In this document: positions 16,646-24,945 of the stretch, piece by piece
Layout of the letters: each line of letters opens with the position of its first letter
Numbering within the stretch: the stretch's first letter is position 1
From: Clostridium sp. 1001270J_160509_D11
GTDB taxonomy: Bacteria; Bacillota; Clostridia; Peptostreptococcales; Peptostreptococcaceae
DNA: 34,615 nucleotides
Assembly (NCBI RefSeq): GCF_015667935.1
Contig: NZ_JADPET010000010.1
Location: forward strand, 1-34,615
Reading direction: 5' to 3'
Made by a program: the position numbers and the translations under genes
Notes under the pieces: generated by a model
Seen by the model: the letters and a program-made list of their open reading frames with translations, nothing else
Database searches by the model: none
What the model was told of the DNA's origin: nothing

Positions 16646-17896
16646 TTATTTCCATATATCTGTTCTATAATGCATTCCTTCAAAATTTATTTTCTTTATA
16701 TTTTCATAAACTTTTTTGCCTGCTTCTTTAACAGTTTTTCCTTTTGCAGTTATACTGATTACCCTTCCACCGTTTGTAACCAATTTGTTGTCCAATAATT
16801 TTGTTCCACTATGAAAAACGACTATATCTTTATCTAAATTATCAAGTCCTGTTATAAGTTTTCCCTTTTCATAACTTTCAGGATATCCTCCTGATGTAAG
16901 CATTACGCATATAGCACTATCGTCGCTGTATTTTATATCAATATCTTTTAATTTATTATTTATAACTGCTGATATTATTTCACTTAAATCAGTTTCCAAT
17001 CTGAATAAAACTGATTGTGTCTCTGGGTCCCCAAATCTCACGTTATATTCAAGAATCTTCGGACCATCTTTAGTTATCATTAATCCAACAAATAATATTC
17101 CTTTAAAATCTAGATTATCTTCTTGGAATCCTTTTAAAGTTTTATCTAATATATTTTCTTTTATTTCTTTTGATAATTCATAAGTATAAATTTCACTTGG
17201 GGAGAATGTGCCCATTCCTCCAGTATTTAGACCAGTTTCTCCGTCATTTACTTTTTTGTGGTCTTTTGCACTTACCATAGGAATTATTGTTTCATTATCT
17301 ACAAAAGCTAGTATTGATGTTTCTATTCCACTTAGAAACTCTTCTATTACTATTTTTTCTCCAGCAGTACCAAACTTTTTATCATTCATCATTTCTTTTA
17401 GTGTTTTTATTGCATCTTCTCTATTTTCTGAAATTATAACTCCCTTTCCAGCTGCTAAACCATCTGCTTTTATAACGACTGGATATCCAAACTCATCAAT
17501 ATCATCTATTGCCTTATCTATATTTGTATATTCTTTGTATTTAGCTGTCGGCAAGTTATGTCTTGTCATAAAATCTTTTGAGAATGCTTTACTTCCTTCT
17601 AATCTTGCACATTTTTTATTAGGTCCAAATACTTTTAATCCTTGTGATTCAAAAACATCTGTAATTCCCATAACTAGTGGTACTTCTGGCCCTACTACAG
17701 TCATATCTATTTCGTTTTCTTTTGCAAATTTAGCAAGTTTATCTATATCTGAATCACCTATATTTACACATTCAGCCACTTCAGCAATCCCAGGATTTCC
17801 TGGTGCACAGTATATTTTCTCTACGTTTTTTTCATTGCTTAATTTCCAACAGATAGCATGTTCTCTTCCGCCGCCACCTACTACTAATATCTTCAT
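16646..17896 (-). CDS. purD: Phosphoribosylamine-glycine ligase (GAR synthetase)
   Basis: Joins phosphoribosylamine and glycine with ATP to make GAR, the second step of purine synthesis. The 416 residues match the family length. Visible features are the N-terminal MKILVVGGGGREHAICWKL, the ATP-grasp region with PVVIKADGLAAGKGV, the GLNTGGMGTFSP motif, and EYNVRFGDPETQ near the metal-binding site. GGAGGG precedes the ATG. It lies 28 bases after purN and 43 before purL. In related clostridia purH usually sits between purN and purD, but there is no room for it here. Confidence 0.97.
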   Translation of the reverse strand: MKILVVGGGGREHAICWKLSNEKNVEKIYCAPGNPGIAEVAECVNIGDSDIDKLAKFAKENEIDMTVVGPEVPLVMGITDVFESQGLKVFGPNKKCARLEGSKAFSKDFMTRHNLPTAKYKEYTNIDKAIDDIDEFGYPVVIKADGLAAGKGVIISENREDAIKTLKEMMNDKKFGTAGEKIVIEEFLSGIETSILAFVDNETIIPMVSAKDHKKVNDGETGLNTGGMGTFSPSEIYTYELSKEIKENILDKTLKGFQEDNLDFKGILFVGLMITKDGPKILEYNVRFGDPETQSVLFRLETDLSEIISAVINNKLKDIDIKYSDDSAICVMLTSGGYPESYEKGKLITGLDNLDKDIVVFHSGTKLLDNKLVTNGGRVISITAKGKTVKEAGKKVYENIKKINFEGMHYRTDIWK

Positions 17897-17924
17897 ATTT
17901 TCCCTCCTAGCTTATAAGTATTTA

Positions 17925-18515
17925 TTATTTTATTCTTACTTTTCTGCCTTCTACAGATATCTTCCCTTCACAAAATAACTTTACACATCTAGGAAGAATT
18001 GTATGTTCTACTTCTAAAACTCTTTTTGCTAATGTTTTGGCATCGTCATCATCCATCACTTTTACAGTATCTTGCATTATTATTGGACCTGCATCTGCTT
18101 TTTCATTCACAAAATGGACAGTTGCTCCAGAAACTTTTGCACCATAATCAATTACTGCTTGGTGCACCTTTTCGCCATAAAATCCATCTCCACAGAAAGA
18201 AGGAATTAATGCTGGATGTATATTCATAATTTTATTTTCAAATTCGCTTACAAATTTAGGACTTATTATTTTTAGATAACCTGCCAAAACTACTAAGTCT
18301 ATATTCTCTTCTTTTAATATTTTTATTACTTCATCTTCATCTTTTTCAAATACTGATCTTATGTTGTGCTTTTTTGCCCTTTCAAGTCCAAAAGCATCTT
18401 CTCTATTAGAAATAACTACTTTTATATTTCCGTTTATCTTTTTACTTTCACAGTCATCAATTATAGCTTGTAGATTTGAACCTCCACCAGAAATCAATAC
18501 TCCTATATTTAGCAT
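17925..18515 (-). CDS. purN: Phosphoribosylglycinamide formyltransferase
   Basis: Transfers a formyl group from 10-formyltetrahydrofolate to GAR, giving FGAR (third step). The 196 residues include the N-terminal GVLISGGGSNLQAIID phosphate-binding loop and NIHPALIPSF with the catalytic asparagine and histidine. The KADAGPIIMQ segment carries the catalytic aspartate. The start overlaps the purM stop by 7 bases (ATGCTAA), a sign of translational coupling. GGGAG lies 7 bases upstream, inside purM. No formate-dependent PurT was seen. Confidence 0.96.
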   Translation of the reverse strand: MLNIGVLISGGGSNLQAIIDDCESKKINGNIKVVISNREDAFGLERAKKHNIRSVFEKDEDEVIKILKEENIDLVVLAGYLKIISPKFVSEFENKIMNIHPALIPSFCGDGFYGEKVHQAVIDYGAKVSGATVHFVNEKADAGPIIMQDTVKVMDDDDAKTLAKRVLEVEHTILPRCVKLFCEGKISVEGRKVRIK

Positions 18516-19582
18516 AATTCTACTCCCTTGTGGCTATCAACAACTTCCCCGACTATATATGCCTTGTCCTGCATTAATTTAACATATTTTTTATCTATCT
18601 CTATTTTCTCTTGTTCTCTATTGTTTATATAATCAACTAATTGAGGTGCGTCTTCTTTATTAACTATAAATACAAGTCCAATTCCCATGTTAAAACTCTT
18701 ATGTAGCTCTCTTTTTTCTACTATATTAAATCCTTCTATCATTTTAAATATAGGTGGTTTCTCCCATGAATCAGTCTTAATATCAAGCCCTAGACCATCA
18801 GGTATAACTCTCGTAATATTTTCTATAACTCCACCACCAGTTATATGGGCAATAGCTTTAATATTATATTTTTCAAGTAAGTCTAAAACTAATTTCACAT
18901 ATATTTTTGTCGGTGTTAGTAAAGCTTCTCCAACTGTCATTTTTAACTCTTCAATATATTGATTTAAATCATAGTTATAAGTATCTAAAAATATTTTTCT
19001 AATAAATGAAAAACCATTACTGTGAATACCGCTCGAAGAAACCCCAACTAATACATCCCCAGCTTTTACATCTTTTCCTGATACTATCTTTGTTTTATCA
19101 GCTATACCTACTGCAAATCCCGCCAAATCATATTCATCTTCACTATACATTCCCGGCATTTCAGCAGTTTCGCCTCCGATTAATGCACAACCTGACATTT
19201 TGCATCCATTGGCAACACCTTCTACAATTTTATCTATATGTTCAGGGACTAATTTCCCTGTTGCAATATAATCTAGAAATAGTAGCGGTTTTGCACCTTG
19301 GCATATTAAATCATTGACACTCATTGCAACTAAATCTATCCCTACGGTATCGTGTTTATTCATCATTTGTGCCAATTTTAATTTAGTCCCTACACCATCT
19401 GTTGCTGCTAAAAGGACTGGTTCTTCCATTTTCACAAAATCTTTCAAGCTATATAATCCACTAAAATTTCCTAAATCACCTATAACATTTTTGTCGTAAG
19501 TCTCCTTTATCTTCCCTTTTATAAGACTTACTGCTCTATTGCCTTCATCAATATTTACGCCAGATTGTTCATATGTTAACAT
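18509..19582 (-). CDS. purM: Phosphoribosylformylglycinamidine cyclo-ligase (AIR synthetase)
   Basis: Closes FGAM to AIR with ATP (fifth step). The 357 residues show the PurM-family start YEQSGVNIDEGNRAVSLIK, LAATDGVGTKLKLA, and MSVNDLICQGAKPLLFLDYIATG with catalytic metal-site residues. The glycine-rich ALIGGETAEMPGMY and the late HITGGGVIENITRVIPDGLG follow. AAGGAGGA precedes the ATG. It overlaps the end of purF by 7 bases and the start of purN by 7 bases, so the three genes are tightly coupled. Confidence 0.97.
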   Translation of the reverse strand: MLTYEQSGVNIDEGNRAVSLIKGKIKETYDKNVIGDLGNFSGLYSLKDFVKMEEPVLLAATDGVGTKLKLAQMMNKHDTVGIDLVAMSVNDLICQGAKPLLFLDYIATGKLVPEHIDKIVEGVANGCKMSGCALIGGETAEMPGMYSEDEYDLAGFAVGIADKTKIVSGKDVKAGDVLVGVSSSGIHSNGFSFIRKIFLDTYNYDLNQYIEELKMTVGEALLTPTKIYVKLVLDLLEKYNIKAIAHITGGGVIENITRVIPDGLGLDIKTDSWEKPPIFKMIEGFNIVEKRELHKSFNMGIGLVFIVNKEDAPQLVDYINNREQEKIEIDKKYVKLMQDKAYIVGEVVDSHKGVELC

Positions 19583-20952
19583 TCTAAAAATTCCTCCTTG
19601 TCGATTTTCTTAACTGGATAATTTCCGTCAAAACAAGCTTTACAGAATTTAAATTCATTTCCTGTTCCAACAGCACTCATCATTCCTTCTATATCTAAGA
19701 ATTTCAATGTATCGCAGCCGATATATTCCCTTATTTCCTCTACATTTTTGTTAGCAGCAATTAATTTAGAACGGTTTGGAGTATCAATACCGTAATAACA
19801 AGAATATTTAACTGGAGGTGATGTTATTCTTAGGTGTATTTCCTTAGCTCCAGCATCTCTCAATGATTTGACTAATTGTTTTGAAGTTGTTCCCCTAACA
19901 ATTGAATCATCTACAAGTATTATTGATTTTCCTTTTAATACTCTACTAAGTGGATTTAGTTTTATTTTTACCCCTAACTCTCTTTCTTCTTGGGTAGGTT
20001 TTATAAATGTTCTACCTACATATCTATTCTTAACTAATGCTTCAGTTAGTGGAAGTCCGCTTGCATTTGCATATCCGATCGCCCCTGGCCAACCAGAGTC
20101 TGGAACTGGAACTACCATATCTGCATTAATATCTTCATCTTGTGATAATATTTTTCCTGATTCCACCCTAAATTCGTATGCGTTTACTTTATCTATAGTG
20201 GCATCATTTCTTGCAAAATATATATGCTCAAATATACAACTCTTTTTCATTGGTTTACAGTTGTTGCTGAAGTTGTATGATTTTAATTTTCCGTTCTTTA
20301 TAACTACTATTTCACCCGGTTCTAAATCCCTAATAAATTCCCCACCAAGTATATCTATCTCACAGTTTTCTGATGCAAAAATATATTCTCCATTGTCTCT
20401 CTTCCCAAGTAATAAAGGTCTAAATCCATGTGGGTCTCTAACAGCAATAAGCTCTTGGTCGGTTAATATAACTAATGAATAAGCACCTTTTATTTGATCC
20501 ATAGTTAACTTAACTGCTTCTACAATATTTCCTGTATAATATCTAGCAAGTATATACAAAATTACTTCTGTATCACTTTTTCCTCTAAACATTATCCCGT
20601 CCTCTTCTAGCATCTCTTTTAAGTAATTAGCATTTACCAAGTTGCCATTATGAACTAATCCTAAATTTCTCTTTCTCAAAGAACCTACTAAAGGTTGGCA
20701 ATTATACATATGACTTCCGCCTGCTGTTGAATATCTAACATGAGCTATTCCCATTGTCCCAGGAAGTTTATCTAAATCATCTGATTTAAATACATCACCT
20801 ACTAAACCCATATCTTTTTTATAATTTATTTCTTTACCATCATGTACTGCCATACCACAACTTTCTTGACCTCTATGTTGCATAGAATATAAACCGTAAT
20901 ACAGTTCTTTTGATATGTTCTTATCGGAATAAATCCCTAATATACCACACAT
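19576..20952 (-). CDS. purF: Amidophosphoribosyltransferase
   Basis: Makes phosphoribosylamine from PRPP and glutamine, the committed first step. The 458 residues begin MCGILGIYS. The catalytic cysteine is residue 2, so only the initiator methionine has to be removed; the short propeptide known from Bacillus subtilis PurF is absent. The class II amidotransferase domain fills the first half, and the PRPP loop is in KSIILVDDSIVRGTTSKQ. Cysteines in SCIFEHIYFARND, SCYYGID and FCKACFDG match the four 4Fe-4S ligands of the Bacillus enzyme, so an oxygen-sensitive cluster is likely. AGGGGGGA precedes the ATG. The gene lies 23 bases after purC and overlaps purM by 7 bases. Confidence 0.97.
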   Translation of the reverse strand: MCGILGIYSDKNISKELYYGLYSMQHRGQESCGMAVHDGKEINYKKDMGLVGDVFKSDDLDKLPGTMGIAHVRYSTAGGSHMYNCQPLVGSLRKRNLGLVHNGNLVNANYLKEMLEEDGIMFRGKSDTEVILYILARYYTGNIVEAVKLTMDQIKGAYSLVILTDQELIAVRDPHGFRPLLLGKRDNGEYIFASENCEIDILGGEFIRDLEPGEIVVIKNGKLKSYNFSNNCKPMKKSCIFEHIYFARNDATIDKVNAYEFRVESGKILSQDEDINADMVVPVPDSGWPGAIGYANASGLPLTEALVKNRYVGRTFIKPTQEERELGVKIKLNPLSRVLKGKSIILVDDSIVRGTTSKQLVKSLRDAGAKEIHLRITSPPVKYSCYYGIDTPNRSKLIAANKNVEEIREYIGCDTLKFLDIEGMMSAVGTGNEFKFCKACFDGNYPVKKIDKEEFLEC

Positions 20953-20975
20953 GTGATTATTCCCCCCTATAACTA

Positions 20976-21671
20976 TTATTTACTCATTCTCGAAAGGACT
21001 TCTTCATACCCTTGAATAAGGTCGCCTAAGTCTCTTCTAAATCTATCTTTATCTAACTTTTCGTTAGTATTAACATCCCACAATCTACAAGTATCTGGTG
21101 ATATTTCATCTGCTAATATTATATTTCCATCTGTATCTTTTCCGAATTCTAGTTTGAAGTCAACTAATTTTAAATTTAATTTTAAGAAAAATTCCTTCAT
21201 GATTTCATTGATTTTTAGAGTTTGTTCTCTGATATAATCTATCTCTTCTTGAGTTGCTAATTTTAATGCTATTGCATGGTCATCATTTACAAGTGGGTCG
21301 CCATATTCATCATTTTTATATGACATTTCAAATATTGGTTTGTCTAATACGATTCCTTCTTCTACTCCGTATCTCTTACAGAAAGAACCTGCTGTGATAT
21401 TTCTTACTATAACTTCAAGTGGTAGGATTGTAACTTTTTTTACTAATTGTTCTCTATCTGATAAAGCTTTTATGAAATGTGTTTTTATTCCTGCTTTTTC
21501 TAATGTTTCAAACATTATCGTGCATATTTTATTATTTAAAATGCCTTTTGACTGGATTGATGCTTTTTTTTCACCATTAAATGCAGTTGCATCATCTTTA
21601 TAATAAACTATATATTCATTTTCATTATCTGTACTATAAACTTGCTTTGCCTTTCCTTCATATAATAACAT
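20976..21671 (-). CDS. purC: Phosphoribosylaminoimidazole-succinocarboxamide synthase (SAICAR synthetase)
   Basis: Couples CAIR with aspartate and ATP to give SAICAR. The 231 residues match the short bacterial form. The start [13 protein letters not shown], the [13 protein letters not shown] segment, the substrate motif [19 protein letters not shown] and the late [14 protein letters not shown] are all typical. GGGAGG precedes the ATG. It is second in the pur operon, 111 bases after purE and 23 before purF. The 111-base gap holds no visible terminator. Confidence 0.97.
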   Translation of the reverse strand: MLLYEGKAKQVYSTDNENEYIVYYKDDATAFNGEKKASIQSKGILNNKICTIMFETLEKAGIKTHFIKALSDREQLVKKVTILPLEVIVRNITAGSFCKRYGVEEGIVLDKPIFEMSYKNDEYGDPLVNDDHAIALKLATQEEIDYIREQTLKINEIMKEFFLKLNLKLVDFKLEFGKDTDGNIILADEISPDTCRLWDVNTNEKLDKDRFRRDLGDLIQGYEEVLSRMSK

Positions 21672-21782
21672 TGTTATTACCTCCCAAATTTTATAAATTT
21701 TTATTATTCTTTTATTAATAAGTTTTTCTTTGAGTTTCTATTATCTATTGTCACTATATTGCTTATGTACTTTAATTTTTAT

Positions 21783-22259
21783 TTATTGATTTATACTTTT
21801 ATCATCGTCTAATACTTTTTGTTCCATTTCTTTTCTGTATAATTTTAAGTCTTGTTTTAATTTAAGATATTTTATGCTCATTATTTGCATTGCCATCAAT
21901 GCTGCATTTAATCCTGAATCTATCGTTACTGTAGCTACTGGTATTCCTTTTGGCATCTGAACCATAGATAGTAATGAATCCATACCATCCATAGTAGATG
22001 ATTTTATTGGTAATCCAACTACCGGTATTAATGTTGATGCAGCAATAACTCCCGGTAAATGAGCTGCTTTTCCTGCTGCCGCTATTATCACATCAACTTC
22101 ATCTTCTATTGATTCTATAAAAGAAACTAATTCTTTCGGCGTTCTATGTGCAGATAATATCCTTACAATTACTTCTACATCATATTTTTTTAAAAAATTA
22201 ATTCCTTCTTCTAACTTAGAGTAATCTGATTTAGATCCCATAACGATTGCAACTTTCAT
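21783..22259 (-). CDS. purE: N5-carboxyaminoimidazole ribonucleotide mutase / AIR carboxylase
   Basis: Carries out the carboxylation-type step that yields CAIR. The 158 residues show MGSKSDYSKLEEG, SAHRTPKEL with the first active-site histidine, AAGKAAHLPGVIAA with the second, and TMDGMDSLLSMVQMPKG. The class I enzyme needs N5-CAIR made by PurK, but no purK is present in this operon. Either purK lies elsewhere, or this PurE uses AIR and CO2 directly, as class II enzymes do. The AGKAAHLPG motif (usually AGGAAHLPG in class I) does not settle this. GGAGG precedes the ATG by about 10 bases. It is the first gene of the operon. Confidence 0.93.
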   Translation of the reverse strand: MKVAIVMGSKSDYSKLEEGINFLKKYDVEVIVRILSAHRTPKELVSFIESIEDEVDVIIAAAGKAAHLPGVIAASTLIPVVGLPIKSSTMDGMDSLLSMVQMPKGIPVATVTIDSGLNAALMAMQIMSIKYLKLKQDLKLYRKEMEQKVLDDDKSINQ

Positions 22260-22345
22260 AATTTATTTGCCTCCATTAATAATATACTTATATAAATTTT
22301 TATTTTTCATCAAATTAAAAAGTCTTTATTAATTTTCAAAATTAT

Positions 22346-22395
22346 TTTAACGAACTATACACTTGTATTTTATATTAATATTCATAGTTTATCAA
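22346..22395 (-). promoter_or_regulatory. Purine operon promoter with a CGAAC box
   Basis: TTGATA (22395-22390), a 17-base spacer, and TAAAAT (22372-22367) on the - strand. Just downstream lies TTTAACGAACTAT (22346-22358, + strand), 11 of 13 matches to the Bacillus/Lactococcus PurBox AWWWCCGAACWWT. The promoter is convincing. The box is weak evidence because PurR of that type is mainly a Bacilli regulator. No guanine riboswitch was found. Confidence 0.55.
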
Positions 22396-22774
22396 TGTAT
22401 TTTTTCATAAATTAAATTTTTTATTAACAATACTATATGCTAATTAGATTTATTATTAATTTCAATTAAAATTACGAACATTCCAATTAAGCCTGTTATA
22501 ATTTTAAAATTTAATTTTAAATTCTATTACTTAAAACTTTTAGTTTTATAATCCCTTGGTGATAATTTTGATATTTTATATTCTGAATTTATTTTTGTGA
22601 GATTTAGCAATCTTAATTTTTAATTACTAATAGATTGGTATGTTTGAAATACATCTGATATCTACATTTTACATCTTTTTTGATATATTGTGATATTTTT
22701 TTTAAACTTTTAAATATTTTTACTATAATAAAATCATTTTATATTATATTAAAAATCAAAAATAAATAGAATCA
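22396..22774. other. AT-rich stretch before the purine operon promoter
   Basis: No gene, RNA or terminator is recognisable over about 380 bases. A second CGAAC box, AATTACGAACATT (22470-22482), has 12 of 13 matches to the PurBox consensus. It lies 124 bases from the first one, in the same direction, unlike the closely spaced inverted pair of Bacillus. Confidence 0.5.
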
Positions 22775-22818
22775 AAAAGCTGTTGCATAAAATCCCCTCA
22801 ATTTATGCAACAGCTTTT
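22775..22818. terminator. Strong bidirectional terminator after the permease gene
   Basis: A perfect 17-bp stem (22775-22791 with 22802-22818, arm starting AAAAGCTGTTGCATAAA) has T's on the - strand after the stem. It lies 58 bases after the purine permease stop and separates it from the pur operon. Confidence 0.93.
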
Positions 22819-22875
22819 CTCTATAATTCAAATCCCTTAAATACTTTTTTATAATTTTTATTTACTATGAGTCAT

Positions 22876-24216
22876 TTACTTTAAGAATATAAATCTACAT
22901 ATAAATATTATACTCAATATTATTAATGAAATATTTATATCTTCTTTTTTATTAGTAACTAATTTTAATAAAGTATAAGATACTATACCGAATATTATTC
23001 CATCACCAACACTATTAGTAAGTGGCATTAATATAAATGTTAAAAACGCTGGTATAGCATTTGTATAATCATCGAAATCAATATCTTTAAAACAACTTGC
23101 CATCATAACACCTACAATTACAAGTGCTGCTCCTGTGGCTTGTGATGGAATAGCTATAAATAGAGGTGCTAAAAATAAAGATAATACAAATAATATTCCA
23201 ACAGTAAATGTTGTTAATCCTGTTTTTCCACCTTCGCTTATCCCTGCTGTACTCTCCATAAAACATGTAACTGTTGATGTACCAAGCATAGCCCCTATTG
23301 TAGTTCCGATTGCATCTGCCAACATAGCTTGTTTTGCTTTAGGTATTTTTCCATTTTCGTCGATTAATTCTCCTTTAGCAGCTACACCTACTAAAAATCC
23401 TACAGTATCAAATAAATCCATAAATAAGAAAGTAAATACTACTATCACCATATCTAAACTAAATATTTGCTCTACTGGAACTGTAAAAGCCTGCATAAAA
23501 GTAGGAGCTAATGATGGAATGTTAAATGATACTATTGCACTTGGCAAAGCGACTATACCTGTAATCATTCCAATTGATGATGTAAGCAATATAGATAATA
23601 ATAATGCTCCTTTTACATTTTTACATACTAATATTCCTGCTATAACTAGACCAGCTACTGTCAATATTACAAGTGGGTCATGCATATTTGCTAATGCTAA
23701 TGTTCCACTTGCTGTACTTATAAGCCCCGCATTGCTCATTCCAACAGCAGCGATAAATAATCCCACCCCTGCTGTAACTGCATTTTTAAGATCATTTGGA
23801 ATGCAATTTATTATCTGTTCTCTTAAATTTGTAACAGTTAAAATAATAAATAAAATTCCTTCTATAAATACACCCAATAATGCCATTTGCCATGTATATC
23901 CCATTTGTAAAACTACTGTATATGCAAAAAATGCATTTAGTCCCATCCCTGGAGCAAGAGCAATTGGATAATTTGATAAAAACGCCATAACAAAACATGC
24001 AACCGTAGCTGATAATGCAGTTGCAACAAATACTGCACCTGCATCCATTCCAGCATCTGCTAACATATTTGAGTTTACTGCTAGTATGTATGCCATCGTC
24101 ATAAATGTAGTTAAACCAGCTATAACCTCAGTTTTGACATTTGTACCATGCTCACTTAACTTAAATACTTTCTCTAGTATACCTTTTTGACTTACTTTTT
24201 CCTGTGTAACTTGCAT
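22876..24216 (-). CDS. NCS2 family purine permease (AzgA/PbuG type)
   Basis: A 446-residue membrane protein with about 12-14 hydrophobic segments, matching proton-linked importers of adenine, guanine and hypoxanthine. Hallmarks are TEVIAGLTTFMTMAYIL near the N-terminus, the NYPIALAPGMGLNAFFAYTV segment, LFMDLFDTVGFLVGVA, and the subfamily motif FMESTAGISEGGKTGLT. This AzgA-like motif separates it from uracil and xanthine transporters. AAGGGGGAG precedes the ATG. It lies upstream of the pur operon, behind its own terminator, so import and synthesis are next to each other but separately transcribed. About 170 bases upstream is the terminator of the B12-riboswitch transcript. The permease promoter itself could not be identified clearly. 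Confidence 0.9.
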   Translation of the reverse strand: MQVTQEKVSQKGILEKVFKLSEHGTNVKTEVIAGLTTFMTMAYILAVNSNMLADAGMDAGAVFVATALSATVACFVMAFLSNYPIALAPGMGLNAFFAYTVVLQMGYTWQMALLGVFIEGILFIILTVTNLREQIINCIPNDLKNAVTAGVGLFIAAVGMSNAGLISTASGTLALANMHDPLVILTVAGLVIAGILVCKNVKGALLLSILLTSSIGMITGIVALPSAIVSFNIPSLAPTFMQAFTVPVEQIFSLDMVIVVFTFLFMDLFDTVGFLVGVAAKGELIDENGKIPKAKQAMLADAIGTTIGAMLGTSTVTCFMESTAGISEGGKTGLTTFTVGILFVLSLFLAPLFIAIPSQATGAALVIVGVMMASCFKDIDFDDYTNAIPAFLTFILMPLTNSVGDGIIFGIVSYTLLKLVTNKKEDINISLIILSIIFICRFIFLK

Positions 24217-24385
24217 ATCTCTCCCCCTTATAATTTGATACCTCTTTTATCAAAACTAGAAATAAATATAGTCTAGAAATGAAATATATAAATTTATTCA
24301 ATTTTGAGGAGAGTCCAATTTTTAAACTATAAGGAATATATATAATATATTCTCTATAATTATAAAATTTTATTAAAATTAAAAA

Positions 24386-24411
24386 GTGCCTACTTCAAAT
24401 AAAGTAGACAC
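24386..24411 (-). terminator. Terminator after the cobalamin riboswitch
   Basis: A 10-bp stem GTGTCTACTT / AAGTAGGCAC (one G-U) with a 6-base loop is followed by TTTTTAATTTT on the - strand. It is about 165 bases past the riboswitch and 170 bases before the permease start. Confidence 0.85.
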
Positions 24412-24576
24412 CACTAATATCTTATATACTCAAAGATTTCATTTTATACTCTTTCAATCAAAATAAATTTTAAATAAACTTAAAATTAAATTCTTTTATA
24501 TTAAAAAAGTATAGAATAATCCCTTGGTTATCATGATATTTAGGTGGTGCTCTCGCGGAAGCTCTCCTAATAAAAT

Positions 24577-24756
24577 TAATATTAAGCAGGCTTCCTGGCT
24601 TACAGATCAACGCGTTACTTCCCTTCTCACATACAAATGGCATGCAATGGATATATTAAGTATTGCTCCCTAGATTACAGTGACCGGATCGCTTAGGATT
24701 CTAACCTAATTTCCTTTTATTCAAATTTCTCATAAAATTTGACCACTTAATATCAT
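24577..24756 (-). ncRNA. Cobalamin riboswitch without an adjacent gene
   Basis: Read on the - strand, the element has a P1 pairing GATATTAAG with CTTAATATTA. It then shows the AGGTTAGAATCCTAAGCG hairpin, CCGGTCACTGTAA, GAGAAGGGAAG, and the B12 box AAGCCAGGAAGCCTGC (24601-24586). Order and spacing fit the cobalamin (AdoCbl) riboswitch class. Two positions differ from the usual core: GGTTAGAATCC instead of GGTGAAAATCC, and GGAAGCCTGC instead of GGAGACCTGC. It has a good promoter upstream and a terminator downstream but no open reading frame in between. The next gene on the strand is the purine permease. It may be a stand-alone regulatory RNA, a long permease leader, or the remains of a lost transport gene. 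Confidence 0.9.
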
Positions 24757-24780
24757 AATAATATTCATTTCTATGATAAA

Positions 24781-24810
24781 ATACTAACACAAGATGGAAT
24801 TATTTGTCAA
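24781..24810 (-). promoter_or_regulatory. Promoter of the cobalamin riboswitch transcript
   Basis: TTGACA (24810-24805), an 18-base spacer, and TAGTAT (24786-24781) on the - strand. Transcription would start about 15-20 bases before the riboswitch P1 stem. It is divergent from the glgB promoter. Confidence 0.7.
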
Positions 24811-24864
24811 TAAATCTTTTCACCATACAAGAGTGAGTTTTTTATTGGTTTATACTTAATTTTG

Positions 24865-24894
24865 TTGTTCTTATAAAGAGGTTTTATATATAAT
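24865..24894 (+). promoter_or_regulatory. glgB promoter
   Basis: TTGTTC, an 18-base spacer, and TATAAT at 24889-24894. It lies about 50 bases before the glgB start codon. Confidence 0.65.
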
Positions 24895-24945
24895 AAAAGT
24901 ATAAATAAAAACCCACTAAATATATTTAGAAAGGATGATAAACAT

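Noticed and set aside
17208-17978. Long + strand open frame (256 codons) opposite purD and the end of purN
   Set aside because: It is the antisense shadow of purD. It lacks a ribosome site, and its composition mirrors the real gene.
19868-20482. + strand open frame (204 codons) opposite purF
   Set aside because: Antisense shadow of purF without independent evidence.
22260-22774. Guanine/purine riboswitch before purE
   Set aside because: No TTTCTACC or TGACTA-type conserved core was found on the - strand.
23135-23971. Long + strand open frame (278 codons) opposite the purine permease
   Set aside because: It is the antisense of a clearly recognisable NCS2 permease, with no motif or ribosome site of its own.
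22545-24545. 13-base sequence ATAATCCCTTGGT present at both 22548-22560 and 24517-24529
   Set aside because: A match of this length between two AT-rich sites is expected by chance in a window of this size, and the flanks agree only loosely.
24412-24576. ANTAR-binding hairpin pair in the B12 riboswitch transcript, as in EutX/Rli55
   Set aside because: No two stems with A1/G4 hexaloops could be drawn. The terminator loop is TATTTG and the other hairpins do not fit.
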